64,000 nt of DNA, taken from positions 16,855-80,854 of the forward strand of contig JBGTGG010000467.1 in NCBI GenBank assembly GCA_041746855.1. The letters are read 5' to 3'. This document shows, one piece after another, positions 37,387 through 46,760 of this stretch (position 1 is the stretch's first letter; the number at the start of each line of letters is the position of its first letter). Origin of the DNA: JBGTGG01 sp041746855 (lineage in GTDB: Bacteria; Bacteroidota; Bacteroidia; Cytophagales; Cyclobacteriaceae). The notes beneath the pieces were generated by a model. The model searched no databases and was not told the DNA's origin. It saw only the letters and a program-made list of their open reading frames with translations. The position numbers and the translations under genes were made by a program.

Positions 37387-38592
37387 ATGAAGGAACGGAT
37401 CTTAGTTATTATTTCCTTTTGGCCAAGTAAGGAACACCCCTATTTGATTTACCTGTATTCCAGGTTAAAATCAACCTTTCCGGATATGCAGTTATTCATG
37501 TTTAAGCGGATAACAGATACCCGTTTTGCAGATGAATTGATTGGAACGGAAGGTACCCGGCAGGTTCTTAAAAATGCACTTTACCGATTTACATTTACCT
37601 ACAATCCACTGAAGTATAGTATACCCTTGTTTAGAATAATCTTTCAGCCGCTGGAGTCTAAACGAATTTTTGAGTCCTGTATCAAGGCGGGCCTTAGCAA
37701 GAAAAAAGCGTTCGGCCAATTGTTGTATGGTAATCAACTTATCGGTAAGCGGTTTGATTTGGTCTATATTAATGCATTGCAAACCGGTCGACATGTTTCA
37801 ATCAGCAGTTTCTTTTCAAATGCAAAAATAATGGCAAGCTCCCGTGGCCAGGATTTTGATTGGAATCCGACTGCATATGATACCTTGCTTTCGCAACTCG
37901 ACCATTTGCATGTGTTGGGCACCTACTTGCAGCAACGTGCTGTGGAAAGAAAATTTCCCATTGAAAAGATTACAATTATACCTCCCGCTTCACTTCCCAA
38001 TAAAGATGAAGGAATAGCAAACGTTGGCCATGAAAGAGACACCATTCAAATCGTGACAGCTGCCCGGTTGCTGTGGACAAAAGGATATGTGTATAGCTTG
38101 CGTGCCATTGCTTTATTAAAAGAAATGCTCCCATCCCAAAAGATTCGGTATGTCATTTTGGGAGAGGGTGCGGATGTCGAATTATTGCGATTTGAGATTA
38201 GTCGGTTAGGATTGGAGCAGGAGGTTGTTTTAAAGGGTTGGGTGAATCAGTTGGAGGTCAACCACTACCTTTTAAGAAGCGATATTTATTTATTATTGTC
38301 GATTGAAGAGGGCTTCAATAATTCGGTGATGCAGGCACAAAGTTTGGGAGTGCCTTGCGTGGTATCGGATGCAGGTGGTTTACCGGATAATGTTTTGGAT
38401 GGCGTTACTGGTTTTGTAGTTCCGAGGTACCATGCGGAAATGGCTTCCCAAAAACTTTATGAGCTGGCAACAAACACGTCATTGCAAAGTCAGATGGGGT
38501 TGCAAGCGAAAAAAAGAATGGAGGAACAATTTAATTTAGACAAGCAAGTACATGCCTATAGTAAACTTTTTCAAAGCCTTTTAAACGCGTAA
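37387..38592 (+). CDS. Glycosyltransferase family 4
   Basis: 401 residues, 8 bp after the sulfotransferase. GT4 signature: VTAARLLWTKGYVYSLRAIALL, YVILGEGADVELL and LSIEEGFNNSVMQAQSLGVPCVVSDAGGLPD. N-terminal half contains LVYINALQTGRHVSISS and SSRGQDFDWNP, the latter like the acceptor-side region of capsule glycosyltransferases. Confidence 0.92.
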   Translation: MKERILVIISFWPSKEHPYLIYLYSRLKSTFPDMQLFMFKRITDTRFADELIGTEGTRQVLKNALYRFTFTYNPLKYSIPLFRIIFQPLESKRIFESCIKAGLSKKKAFGQLLYGNQLIGKRFDLVYINALQTGRHVSISSFFSNAKIMASSRGQDFDWNPTAYDTLLSQLDHLHVLGTYLQQRAVERKFPIEKITIIPPASLPNKDEGIANVGHERDTIQIVTAARLLWTKGYVYSLRAIALLKEMLPSQKIRYVILGEGADVELLRFEISRLGLEQEVVLKGWVNQLEVNHYLLRSDIYLLLSIEEGFNNSVMQAQSLGVPCVVSDAGGLPDNVLDGVTGFVVPRYHAEMASQKLYELATNTSLQSQMGLQAKKRMEEQFNLDKQVHAYSKLFQSLLNA

Positions 38593-38594
38593 CT

Positions 38595-39359
38595 GTGAGA
38601 TTTCAACAAATTAAATTACTCTGGTGGTATTGTAAGCGCCCCGGGATGTATAAGGACTTAGTGAGACGCATCTTGGCAATTGGATCAAGAAAAGTTCCAA
38701 CACGGGGTGAAGATAGCCTATCAATGAAGTGGTGTGAGGAAAATCAGATTTCACGTGATGAGCTTTTTAGTAAGCTTTCACTAACGGAACAAGCATCATT
38801 TAATGAAATATTCACGAAAACAATTGAACCACGTTTGCAAGTGCTGAAGCAAAAAAACATCGCCATGGGCGGAGGTGGTGATTACTCACTGTTGTATGCA
38901 TTGTCAGAAAAGCTAATGGCCTGTCATGTAGTTGAGACGGGTGTAGCGATGGGATATTCTTCGCTAGCGTTGCTTTTAAGTGTTAGTAAGCGAAAGGGAA
39001 TGGTGTATAGTACAGATAGACCGTACCCACTTAAAAGCTATGATACGTTTGTTGGATATTTGGTTCCGGAAGAGTTTCATAATCATTGGAAGCTTTTTCG
39101 AATGCCTGATCGGGATGGTTTGAAAAAAGTATTTCGTTTACACAAAGAATTTGATTTGATTCATTATGATAGCGATAAGAGTAAGGTGGGAAGATTGTGG
39201 GGATATGAACAACTCTGGTCAAGGTTGCGAAAGGGGGGGATTTTTGTTTCAGACGATATTGCGGACAACCTTGCCTTCAAGGAATTCTGTAGTGCAATAA
39301 ATAAAGAACCGATGGTGCTTAAAAGGGGCCGGAATTATATTGGTGTTATTGAAAAATAG
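38595..39359 (+). CDS. Class I SAM-dependent methyltransferase (macrocin O-methyltransferase-like)
   Basis: 254 residues, GTG start 2 bp after the glycosyltransferase. VVETGVAMGYSSLALLL gives the SAM motif, MVYSTDRPYP the acidic ribose-binding position, FDLIHYDSDKSKVG and KGGIFVSDDIADN the later motifs. The last five carry the double aspartate of metal-dependent O-methyltransferases. A G7 tract lies at 39233-39239. The next gene starts within its last codons. Confidence 0.8.
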   Translation: MRFQQIKLLWWYCKRPGMYKDLVRRILAIGSRKVPTRGEDSLSMKWCEENQISRDELFSKLSLTEQASFNEIFTKTIEPRLQVLKQKNIAMGGGGDYSLLYALSEKLMACHVVETGVAMGYSSLALLLSVSKRKGMVYSTDRPYPLKSYDTFVGYLVPEEFHNHWKLFRMPDRDGLKKVFRLHKEFDLIHYDSDKSKVGRLWGYEQLWSRLRKGGIFVSDDIADNLAFKEFCSAINKEPMVLKRGRNYIGVIEK

Positions 39360-40521
39360 AATTCAAAGTTTAGTATTCATTTGCAATGAATATCCGCCAG
39401 CACCCGGAGGTGGCATTGGTGTTATTGTAAAATCAATGGCAGAGGGATTGGTAGCAAAGGGAGTAAAAGTTATGGTGTTGGGATATGACCCGAGGGTACC
39501 GGAAGACATAACAAGCGTTGAAGGTGGTGTAACCATAATTCGACTTTTTGATCGATATGAAAAGAAAAAGCCCTTTCGGATTGGCCGCTATTATATCAGT
39601 TTAAAGCAATTTTGGAAGCGTATCTATTTATCAAAAAAATTAGAATCAGTCATTAAAGAATATCGCATCGACCTTGTTGAAAGTTATGACTGGTCCGGAC
39701 CGCTTTGGAAAAAACCTTCCGTGCCTTTAGTAGTGAGAATGCACGGGGCCAATGCTGCATATGCCTATTACGAAGGCGTTCGAGGAAGTAAGTTAGTGCG
39801 CTACTTCGAAAGCCGGAATTTGAGGATCGCGGATTCTTTGTGTGCCGTATCACAACATATTGGAAAAATAACGTGTACTGCTTTTAATTTAAAGCAACCG
39901 TTTACAGTAATCTATAACAGCACCAATACCCATCATTTTAGTGTTCAAGAAAACGTACAGCGTGACTTTCGCAAAATACTTTATGTTGGTCGGATCGTAA
40001 AGCGGAAAGGGTTAATTGAATTATTTAAAACGATCAATATACTCTTTGACTTCAATACGGGTGTTCATCTTGATTTGGCGGGAAGTTTGAACGATACGTT
40101 TCATGAAGAACTTTTAATGCTGGTTGATGATCCGAAGAGAACCCGGATTAATTTTCTGGGCTTTATTCCGAATGCTGACCTTCCACTTCTTTACGCCCGT
40201 GCGGGGCTTTTTGTTATGCCTTCCCGTGCGGAGGCTTTTGGTATAACGGCTATAGAAGCGATGAGTACTTCAACGGCCGTTGCGGTTACCAATAAAGCAA
40301 GCGGCCCTGAAATTGTTGAACATGGTATTGATGGGTATGTGGTTGATTTCACCAATCATTCGGAAGCGGCAAAGGCAATTGACGCTATTTTAAATGACAA
40401 AGAAGCATTACTGAAAGCAGGAATGAAGGCACGACAGAAAGTGATCGATAATTTTTCTATTGACGAATTGCTCTCCGTAAACATTGATTACTATACTAAC
40501 GTATTAGCGCGTGCAGTTTGA
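39340..40521 (+). CDS. Glycosyltransferase family 4
   Basis: 393 residues. ICNEYPPAPGGGIGVIVKSMAEGL is a classic GT4 N-terminus with the glycine-rich acceptor loop; the donor site is VGRIVKRKGLIELFKTI and PSRAEAFGITAIEAMSTSTAVAV. The start is uncertain: TTG 39340, GTG 39343 or TTG 39349 all overlap the methyltransferase end by 11-20 bp. Overlaps the next gene by 11 bp. Confidence 0.92.
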   Translation: MVLLKNRIQSLVFICNEYPPAPGGGIGVIVKSMAEGLVAKGVKVMVLGYDPRVPEDITSVEGGVTIIRLFDRYEKKKPFRIGRYYISLKQFWKRIYLSKKLESVIKEYRIDLVESYDWSGPLWKKPSVPLVVRMHGANAAYAYYEGVRGSKLVRYFESRNLRIADSLCAVSQHIGKITCTAFNLKQPFTVIYNSTNTHHFSVQENVQRDFRKILYVGRIVKRKGLIELFKTINILFDFNTGVHLDLAGSLNDTFHEELLMLVDDPKRTRINFLGFIPNADLPLLYARAGLFVMPSRAEAFGITAIEAMSTSTAVAVTNKASGPEIVEHGIDGYVVDFTNHSEAAKAIDAILNDKEALLKAGMKARQKVIDNFSIDELLSVNIDYYTNVLARAV

Positions 40522-41503
40522 TATCATCATTTGCACGTATAACCGACCTACTTCCTTAATCAATTTGATTGGCCAGATTGAAACGTGCAGCCTTTTGCCA
40601 GCCCGGATTATTGTAGTGGATTCATCGGACGAAGAAAATCACCACGTCAAGAATCTTGCACGGGTTACGTACATCCGATCATCGCATAAGAATCAACCGT
40701 ATCAACGCTTTGTTGGGTATACCGTCTCTACAGCAGAAGTATTGGTTTTTTTGGATGATGACCTGGAACTGGTTAATCAGGGTGTATTCAAAGCCATTTT
40801 GGATTGTTATAAAGTAATAGAAGTTTCCGGTGTGTCAGGGGGCGTTGATTATGAAAGTGTCATCTCCAATGTCATAAATAATGAAGTTGATAATACGACA
40901 ACCCAATTTAAATTATTAAACTTTGTATCTGGTGTGCCCAATTTGGAACCCGGGAAAATATACCCAATGGGCCTGGCGGGACCTTTACTAAAAGGTGAAG
41001 GTAAGGTAGAATATTTTCATGGACCGTTTATGTCTTTTAAAAGGACATCATTGCATTCAATTTATGATCCGGTACTATTTTCCCTATATGAGGAAAAATT
41101 AGGGAAGGGAGAGGATAAAGTCGTCAGCATGAAGGTAGGGTTAAATGAAACATTATGGTATTTGCCTACTGTTTTTTTCAAACATCCACCAGTTGCCAGT
41201 CATTACTTTTCGGATATACGAAGTTTCTACAGACGATTGGCCTTTTCACGATTACATTTATCAAAGGTTTTTGCACGATATGCTGGACAAAATACCTTCA
41301 TCATTTGCTTGCGGTATTATTACTTCATGTTGTGGCGGCTCGTGATTGCCGCTGGTAAATTTATTGCCAAACGCTCACCCGAACGTCTGGCAATTGTTCA
41401 AGGATACTTTGATGGGTTGTTGAGAACCTTATCGCGGAGTCCCCTAAATAATTCAAAAATTGATTGGAAGTCAGCAGCGAAAACAGATGCAAAGGGTTAT
41501 TGA
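40511..41503 (+). CDS. Glycosyltransferase family 2
   Basis: 330 residues, GTG start inside the previous gene. GT-A fold: FDIIICTYNRPTSLINLI, IVVDSSDEENHH and the metal-binding FLDDDLELVN (DDD). The second half has FHGPFMSFKR and a C-terminal hydrophobic stretch (FIICLRYYYFMLWRLVIAAG) that may attach it to the inner membrane. Probably an inverting transferase. Confidence 0.92.
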   Translation: MQFDIIICTYNRPTSLINLIGQIETCSLLPARIIVVDSSDEENHHVKNLARVTYIRSSHKNQPYQRFVGYTVSTAEVLVFLDDDLELVNQGVFKAILDCYKVIEVSGVSGGVDYESVISNVINNEVDNTTTQFKLLNFVSGVPNLEPGKIYPMGLAGPLLKGEGKVEYFHGPFMSFKRTSLHSIYDPVLFSLYEEKLGKGEDKVVSMKVGLNETLWYLPTVFFKHPPVASHYFSDIRSFYRRLAFSRLHLSKVFARYAGQNTFIICLRYYYFMLWRLVIAAGKFIAKRSPERLAIVQGYFDGLLRTLSRSPLNNSKIDWKSAAKTDAKGY

Positions 41504-42710
41504 TTCACCTCTTCAGAAAAGGGTAAACCGATTGGTTTTCTGGTATTCTTTTTTTATGTCGTTTCCGGCTATTTTAATTATACAAAACGTATCGATTTTT
41601 ATTTTTCCATTTCTATTTCTTTCCATGTATGAGTTGGTCGGAAAATTCATTACAGTAAAGAGATTATTACAAGTAGTTGCTATACTTTTCGGCATAGGTG
41701 CTATCGCCTCGGTTGTTAATGTCCCTGATGGTATTCCCTCTGACAGTTTTTCCCGGGCAATTGGGGTATTGCCCAATTATCTTTACTGGGTAGTGCTGAT
41801 TCTGTTCTTAACTACCTACGGCCCATGGATTCGGTTGGAACATCTCTATCGTGGAATTTTCATTGGTGTTATTTTTACCATCATTTACTACTTCTTTCTT
41901 CTTCCTATAGGTATTCGATCTATCCCCATTTTTAAATCCATTTCGCAAAACGCATTTGCATTTTTATTAATATGTTATACCCCCATTGTAGTCTGGTATG
42001 TAAAGAAGGTGCATGGTTTCAGCTATGCGTTACTTGCTTTTGTGGTGTTAACGATGAGTGGTTTTTTTTGCGGAAGTCGTTCAGGATCTTTGCTTGTCTT
42101 TTCGGGAGGGTTGATGGTTTTTCTTCTGGATCGAAAAAGTATCTCTTGGGTGGCTTTTCTTGGAGTGATTGGTTTTTTTTTAGTGAGTTTTATATTGGAA
42201 ACTACTTTTGGGAGAGAATTGATATATAGTCTTAACACAAGAACGTATGACCTTATTTACCATCGTGAAGAAACATTGGCAACCGATCCTTCCTACTTGG
42301 TTCGGTTAGCACAAATTGAAAAAGCGACTTTGATATACGATAGATATCCCGTCAGTGGAATAGGATTGAACAATTTTGCTGATTATAGTATTCGTTTGCC
42401 CGGTAAGTTTGAAGGAGCCAGGCTTGTTATAAATAAGCGGGGAATCGATGAAACGAGTGCCCACAATTCTTACTTTGGGTTTCTGGCGGAAGGCGGTTTG
42501 TTGCTCATAATTCCCTTTGTGACACTACTTGGGATTTGTATATTATTTTTTGTTAAAAATATTAGCCGGATCAGCCCCGTTTATAAACCTTTATTTATTG
42601 GGCTTATCCATATGAGCATCCACCTGTATTTCATCTATGCTATTTTAAATGTATTTGCCTGGTTTTTAATCGGGCTATGCTGCATGGCCATTATGTTGCA
42701 TAAAAAGTGA
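41487..42710 (+). CDS. O-antigen polymerase/ligase-like membrane protein
   Basis: 407 residues from the ATG at 41487, overlapping the previous gene by 17 bp. About eleven membrane segments with the large periplasmic loop of Wzy/WaaL proteins and the motif YPVSGIGLNNFADYS followed by AHNSYFGFLAEGGLL (the H-N-x-Y/F-L segment of the O-antigen ligase family). It could polymerise repeat units or ligate chains. This is notable because an ABC exporter, which usually goes with cytoplasmic polymerisation, is also present. Confidence 0.85.
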   Translation: MQRVIDSPLQKRVNRLVFWYSFFMSFPAILIIQNVSIFIFPFLFLSMYELVGKFITVKRLLQVVAILFGIGAIASVVNVPDGIPSDSFSRAIGVLPNYLYWVVLILFLTTYGPWIRLEHLYRGIFIGVIFTIIYYFFLLPIGIRSIPIFKSISQNAFAFLLICYTPIVVWYVKKVHGFSYALLAFVVLTMSGFFCGSRSGSLLVFSGGLMVFLLDRKSISWVAFLGVIGFFLVSFILETTFGRELIYSLNTRTYDLIYHREETLATDPSYLVRLAQIEKATLIYDRYPVSGIGLNNFADYSIRLPGKFEGARLVINKRGIDETSAHNSYFGFLAEGGLLLIIPFVTLLGICILFFVKNISRISPVYKPLFIGLIHMSIHLYFIYAILNVFAWFLIGLCCMAIMLHKK

Positions 42711-43885
42711 AAATAGGCTTTCACTATCATATTCCTGTTCAGATTACAACGGATGGACTCTACACCAGGAGTTTTTATGGATTGTTTCTGGATAGTATTG
42801 CAAAGCAATGTAATCAGCTGATTATTTTTAGTTATGAACCCACGGTAGATGAGCTAGCGTCCATCAACTACAAGTTGGTTTCAGGGAATATTAACTTAAT
42901 AAGTTTAGGCAAACATAGTTCACTGCCGAGTCGTGTACTTAAGTTTCCAGGAGCACTCTTTAAAATCTGGGGTAATCGATTTTTGTTTGATGTACTCTTG
43001 GTAAGAAGCCCAACGCCACTGGTAATACCCATATCGTACTTGCCAAAAAAAATACCGGTCGTGCTTTATCTGGTTGGGGATTACATTGAGGGGTCAAAGA
43101 ATTTGAAATTTGGGAAGATAAAGAATAGCCTTATAAAACTTCTGGCAAGACTTGTCGCGCATTCACAACGGAAATTAATCGCAGGAAATCGCTTAATTGT
43201 AAACAGTCAAGCATTATTAAATCAATTTAAAAGTATTGCTCGTCACACCATTTTAATAAAAAGCACAACACTGAGTGATGGTGATTTTTTTGTCAGAGAC
43301 GGGATACTTCCTCACGATAAGTACAAGCTTCTATATACAGGTCGCATCGATGAGTCAAAAGGGCTATGGGAGATTTTAGGAGCGTGTAAGTTACTGCGTA
43401 ACCGGGGTGTTCCTGTGGAATTTCATTTTGCCGGCTTGATCGTAAAAGGGAAAGAAAACCTTCCCGACAAACTGCTTGAAAGTTGTATAGGTTCGGCTAT
43501 GGACGGAGCAATTTTTTATCATGGATTAAAAAAAGTTGGTGATGAATTGAATCAACTTTATCGTTCCTGTGACCTGTATATAATCGGCTCGAAAAGTGAT
43601 TTTGAAGGATTTCCTAGAACCATATGGGAAGCAATGGCAAATTCGCTCCCTGTACTGGCATCACCGGTTGGTTCCATTGGTTTTTTTTTAAGAGACGGCA
43701 TAGAAGCACTTCACTTAAAAAATGTTGATCCGGAATCTATTGCACAAAAAGTGGAATATCTTATAAATTCACCTGAGGTGACGAAGACGATTGTTCGAAA
43801 TGGATTTTTGCTGGCAAAAGAGAATACATTGGACAACCAGGCATCTAAAATAGTAGAAGAGTTAAATGTTTTGGAAAAAGGATAA
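42707..43885 (+). CDS. Glycosyltransferase family 4
   Basis: 392 residues, GTG start with 4-bp overlap. Donor site LLYTGRIDESKGLWEILGACKLL, and SKSDFEGFPRTIWEAMANSLPVLASPVGSIG with the EGF...E pattern. The N-terminus (KIGFHYHIPVQITTDGLYTRSFYG) is divergent. A T9 tract lies at 43681-43689. Confidence 0.9.
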   Translation: MKIGFHYHIPVQITTDGLYTRSFYGLFLDSIAKQCNQLIIFSYEPTVDELASINYKLVSGNINLISLGKHSSLPSRVLKFPGALFKIWGNRFLFDVLLVRSPTPLVIPISYLPKKIPVVLYLVGDYIEGSKNLKFGKIKNSLIKLLARLVAHSQRKLIAGNRLIVNSQALLNQFKSIARHTILIKSTTLSDGDFFVRDGILPHDKYKLLYTGRIDESKGLWEILGACKLLRNRGVPVEFHFAGLIVKGKENLPDKLLESCIGSAMDGAIFYHGLKKVGDELNQLYRSCDLYIIGSKSDFEGFPRTIWEAMANSLPVLASPVGSIGFFLRDGIEALHLKNVDPESIAQKVEYLINSPEVTKTIVRNGFLLAKENTLDNQASKIVEELNVLEKG

Positions 43886-43912
43886 TCCGTTAAATGAAGA
43901 TCAATCACAGCG

Positions 43913-44431
43913 ATGGGAAATTTTTATAGAATTTTAAGGTATAGCTGGCCACTTCATTTTGTGTTGTTATTTTCCAATTGGCTCCCCGACAATGTTTTTT
44001 TCCTTAGGCTAAGGGGATTTCTTGCTTCCTTTTTCTTTAAACAATGTGGAAAGAATTTACGATTGGGAAGAAATATCACTTTTTACAATCCTGCTAACAT
44101 TAGTATTGGAAGTGATGTTTATATAGCCATGGGTTGCTGGTTCCTGGGAGCAAAAGCAATTGTTATTCAGGATGAAGTGATGTTTGGTCCATATTGTGTA
44201 ATTGCAGACTCAAACCATACACTAAACGGTAAGTCCTACCGATTTGGCCCACCAAATCCGGGAACAGTTGAGGTGGGGCGAGGTAGCTGGGTAGGCGCCC
44301 ACTCGATTTTACTGAAGGATATTAAAATTGGGGAAGGAGTTTTAGTTGCTGCAAATAGTGTGGTTAATAAAAATGTTGAAGACCTTCATTCGGTCGGTGG
44401 TGTTCCTATAAAGGTGTTGAAGAATGAGTAG
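43913..44431 (+). CDS. Hexapeptide-repeat O-acetyltransferase
   Basis: 172 residues with left-handed beta-helix hexapeptide repeats (ISIGSDVYIAMGCWFLGAKAIVIQDEVMFGPYCVIAD, VGRGSWVGAHSILLKDIKIGEGVLVAANSVVNK). DSNH gives the catalytic His region of the WbbJ/CysE-like family. An N-terminal basic/hydrophobic segment precedes the helix. Likely acetylates a sugar of the polymer. Overlaps the next gene by 8 bp. Confidence 0.88.
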   Translation: MGNFYRILRYSWPLHFVLLFSNWLPDNVFFLRLRGFLASFFFKQCGKNLRLGRNITFYNPANISIGSDVYIAMGCWFLGAKAIVIQDEVMFGPYCVIADSNHTLNGKSYRFGPPNPGTVEVGRGSWVGAHSILLKDIKIGEGVLVAANSVVNKNVEDLHSVGGVPIKVLKNE

Positions 44432-45446
44432 GCTCTCGCGTGAGGCGCTTTTTATTGGAAATTATTTTTCACACCTACGGGGCACACAACCTGTAATGGA
44501 ACGTGTGGCAATTAAACTGCGCGCTGATGGGATTAAAATTAGCCTTTCATCAAAAAAGATTTTCTGGCTATGGCGTGTTATCGATCACTTTAAATACATT
44601 TTCTTCAAATCATACTCAATTGCCTTTGTTGATGTGTTTAGTGATCGTTCATTTATGTTAGCGGAATGGGCGGTTTTTTGGTTGCGAATAAGAAAAAAGA
44701 AGATTGTTTTAACCTTGCGTGGAGGTAAGCTAAGTGAATTTGATGCACGTCAAAAAGAAAGGGTTAATAAACTTTTTCGAAAAGCCGATCAGATACAGAC
44801 GCCATCCTTATTCCTCCAAAATTATTTCAAGGAGGAAATTGAAATTAGTTACTTACCAAATCCGATTGATATAGAATTATTTTCTTTTGTGAAGAAAGGT
44901 TCACCTTCCACTTGTAAACTACTATGGGTGAGAGCCTTTACAGAAATTTATAATCCACATGTAGCGGTTTTGGTTTTGCAAAAGGTATTGTTGGAATTTC
45001 CGGAAGCTACCCTTACAATGGTGGGCCCTGATAAAGGGTTGATGAATAAAACTATTGATCTTATAAAAGAATTAAATCTAGTTGAGAAGATTAACATTGT
45101 TGGCCCGGTATCAAATGATAAACTTAGTAGTTATTATCAGTCTCATGATGTGTACCTAAATACCACCTCCTATGAGAGTTTTGGGGTAGCGGTTGTTGAG
45201 GCTGCTAGTTGCGGAATTCCTATTGTTTCCTTCAACGTTGGCGAGATTCCATTTCTTTGGAATGACAGAGAAAATATTTTATTGGCAGATTTCGGAGATG
45301 TTGATGGAATGGCTGATGCAGTCAATGCTATTTTAGCTGATTCTAGTTTGGTTGAAAAACTTTCAAGGAATGCAAGAGAAAAGGCAGAGGTGTTTCAGTG
45401 GAATAATATAAGACCAGAATGGATTAAGTTATTAGGGGATGAATAA
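44424..45446 (+). CDS. Glycosyltransferase family 4
   Basis: 340 residues. Donor side LLWVRAFTEIYNPHVAVLVLQKV, TMVGPDKGLMNKTIDLI and TTSYESFGVAVVEAASCGIPIVSFNVGEIP (E(x7)E). Shorter N-terminal domain than the neighbours. Overlaps the acetyltransferase by 8 bp. Confidence 0.9.
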   Translation: MSRLSREALFIGNYFSHLRGTQPVMERVAIKLRADGIKISLSSKKIFWLWRVIDHFKYIFFKSYSIAFVDVFSDRSFMLAEWAVFWLRIRKKKIVLTLRGGKLSEFDARQKERVNKLFRKADQIQTPSLFLQNYFKEEIEISYLPNPIDIELFSFVKKGSPSTCKLLWVRAFTEIYNPHVAVLVLQKVLLEFPEATLTMVGPDKGLMNKTIDLIKELNLVEKINIVGPVSNDKLSSYYQSHDVYLNTTSYESFGVAVVEAASCGIPIVSFNVGEIPFLWNDRENILLADFGDVDGMADAVNAILADSSLVEKLSRNAREKAEVFQWNNIRPEWIKLLGDE

Positions 45447-45455
45447 ATTCAATAC

Positions 45456-46760
45456 GTGATTTCACTTCAAACTATTTTAAAGTGGAAAGGTTTCCCAATG
45501 GAAGCGGCAAAAGCGCAGTTGCATTCCTTTCATCAATTGGGTCGTTCGTCACAAATTGAACTAATCGAAGAACGCAAAAAGCAAATTGTTGATTTTCATT
45601 TTAAGAATAACTCTTCCTATCAGAAGCTTATTAATCAAGGAATACCAAAAACATGGAACGCGTTGCCCATCCTGCAAAAGCGTGATTTGCAAGCACCACT
45701 TTCTGAAATGATTTCAAATGGATATAAACTTTCGGACGTTTATATTTCCAATACATCAGGATCTTCCGGTCATCCTTTTTTCTTTGCAAAGGATAAATTT
45801 TCACATGCCCTTACATGGGCATTTATACAGCGTCAATATGAGTTATTGGACATAAAATCAAGTGACGTGCAAGCTCGGTTTTATGGTATTCCACTGGATC
45901 GGGTTTCGTATGCAAAAGAAAAAGTCAAAGACTTTGCAATGAACCGCATCCGGTTTCCAGTTTTTGATCTGGGAGACGAGATGCTTGAAAAATTTCTTCA
46001 AAAATTTGGAAGAGAGAAAATTCAATATGTGTACGGTTACACCAATTCCATTTTGCTCTTCTCAAAATTTCTGATAAGAAAGGATATTCAACTTAATGAA
46101 GTGTGTCCAACACTAAAGCGCTGCATTGTTACCTCAGAGGTTTGCCGTGATGAAGATAAACAAGTAATTGAAAACGCATTTGGTGTCCCTGTTATTCGCG
46201 AATATGGTGCTTCTGAATTGGATGTTATTGCCATTGAAGATATTCAAGGACGATGGGCTATAAATGAGGCGAATCTGTTTGTTGAGATTTTGTCCGAAGA
46301 TAACCGTGTTTTACCCTTGGGCGAGACAGGCCGGTTAGTGATTACCTCTTTAAATAATAAAGCCATGCCCTTTATCCGCTATGATATTGGCGATATCGGT
46401 GTGATGGAAGAAGATAACAAGGGCCTGGTACTGAAAGCATTATCAGGAAGAGTAAACGATACGATAGTGTTACCAAGCGGAAAAAAATCACCCGGCTTGA
46501 CTTTTTATTATGTGTCGCGTAGCATTCTTGAGTCGAGTGGAGTATTAAAAGAGTTTATCATTCGGCAGACAGCGTTAAGTAGTTTTGAATTTGATATCGT
46601 AAGTGATCGGCTACTTTCAGAAAATGAAATGAAAGACATTCAAAAAAAAATGGATGTTTATCTGGAGCCTGGATTAAAACTGAAAATTAATCGTGTGGAT
46701 AAAATTCAACGCCCGCCTTCCGGGAAAATAAAACATTTCTACTCTGAATTAAAGGGATGA
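45456..46760 (+). CDS. CapK-like adenylate-forming protein
   Basis: 434 residues of the phenylacetate-CoA ligase/CapK branch of adenylate-forming enzymes. The phosphate-binding loop is SNTSGSSGHPFFF, followed by VYGYTNSILLFSKFL, EYGASELDVIA and RYDIGDIGVME; GKIKHFYSEL at the C-terminus carries the conserved lysine. Found in many capsule loci but without an agreed reaction; an acyl or amino acid activation for polymer decoration is possible. GTG start; overlaps the next gene by 4 bp. Confidence 0.88.
   Translation: MISLQTILKWKGFPMEAAKAQLHSFHQLGRSSQIELIEERKKQIVDFHFKNNSSYQKLINQGIPKTWNALPILQKRDLQAPLSEMISNGYKLSDVYISNTSGSSGHPFFFAKDKFSHALTWAFIQRQYELLDIKSSDVQARFYGIPLDRVSYAKEKVKDFAMNRIRFPVFDLGDEMLEKFLQKFGREKIQYVYGYTNSILLFSKFLIRKDIQLNEVCPTLKRCIVTSEVCRDEDKQVIENAFGVPVIREYGASELDVIAIEDIQGRWAINEANLFVEILSEDNRVLPLGETGRLVITSLNNKAMPFIRYDIGDIGVMEEDNKGLVLKALSGRVNDTIVLPSGKKSPGLTFYYVSRSILESSGVLKEFIIRQTALSSFEFDIVSDRLLSENEMKDIQKKMDVYLEPGLKLKINRVDKIQRPPSGKIKHFYSELKG

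Noticed and set aside
42172..42181. T9 tracts in the polymerase-like gene (also at 31787 and 43681) as phase-variation switches
   Set aside because: T and A runs of this size are frequent in these AT-rich genes and encode ordinary Phe or Phe-Leu membrane stretches; much weaker evidence than the G10 and C8 tracts.
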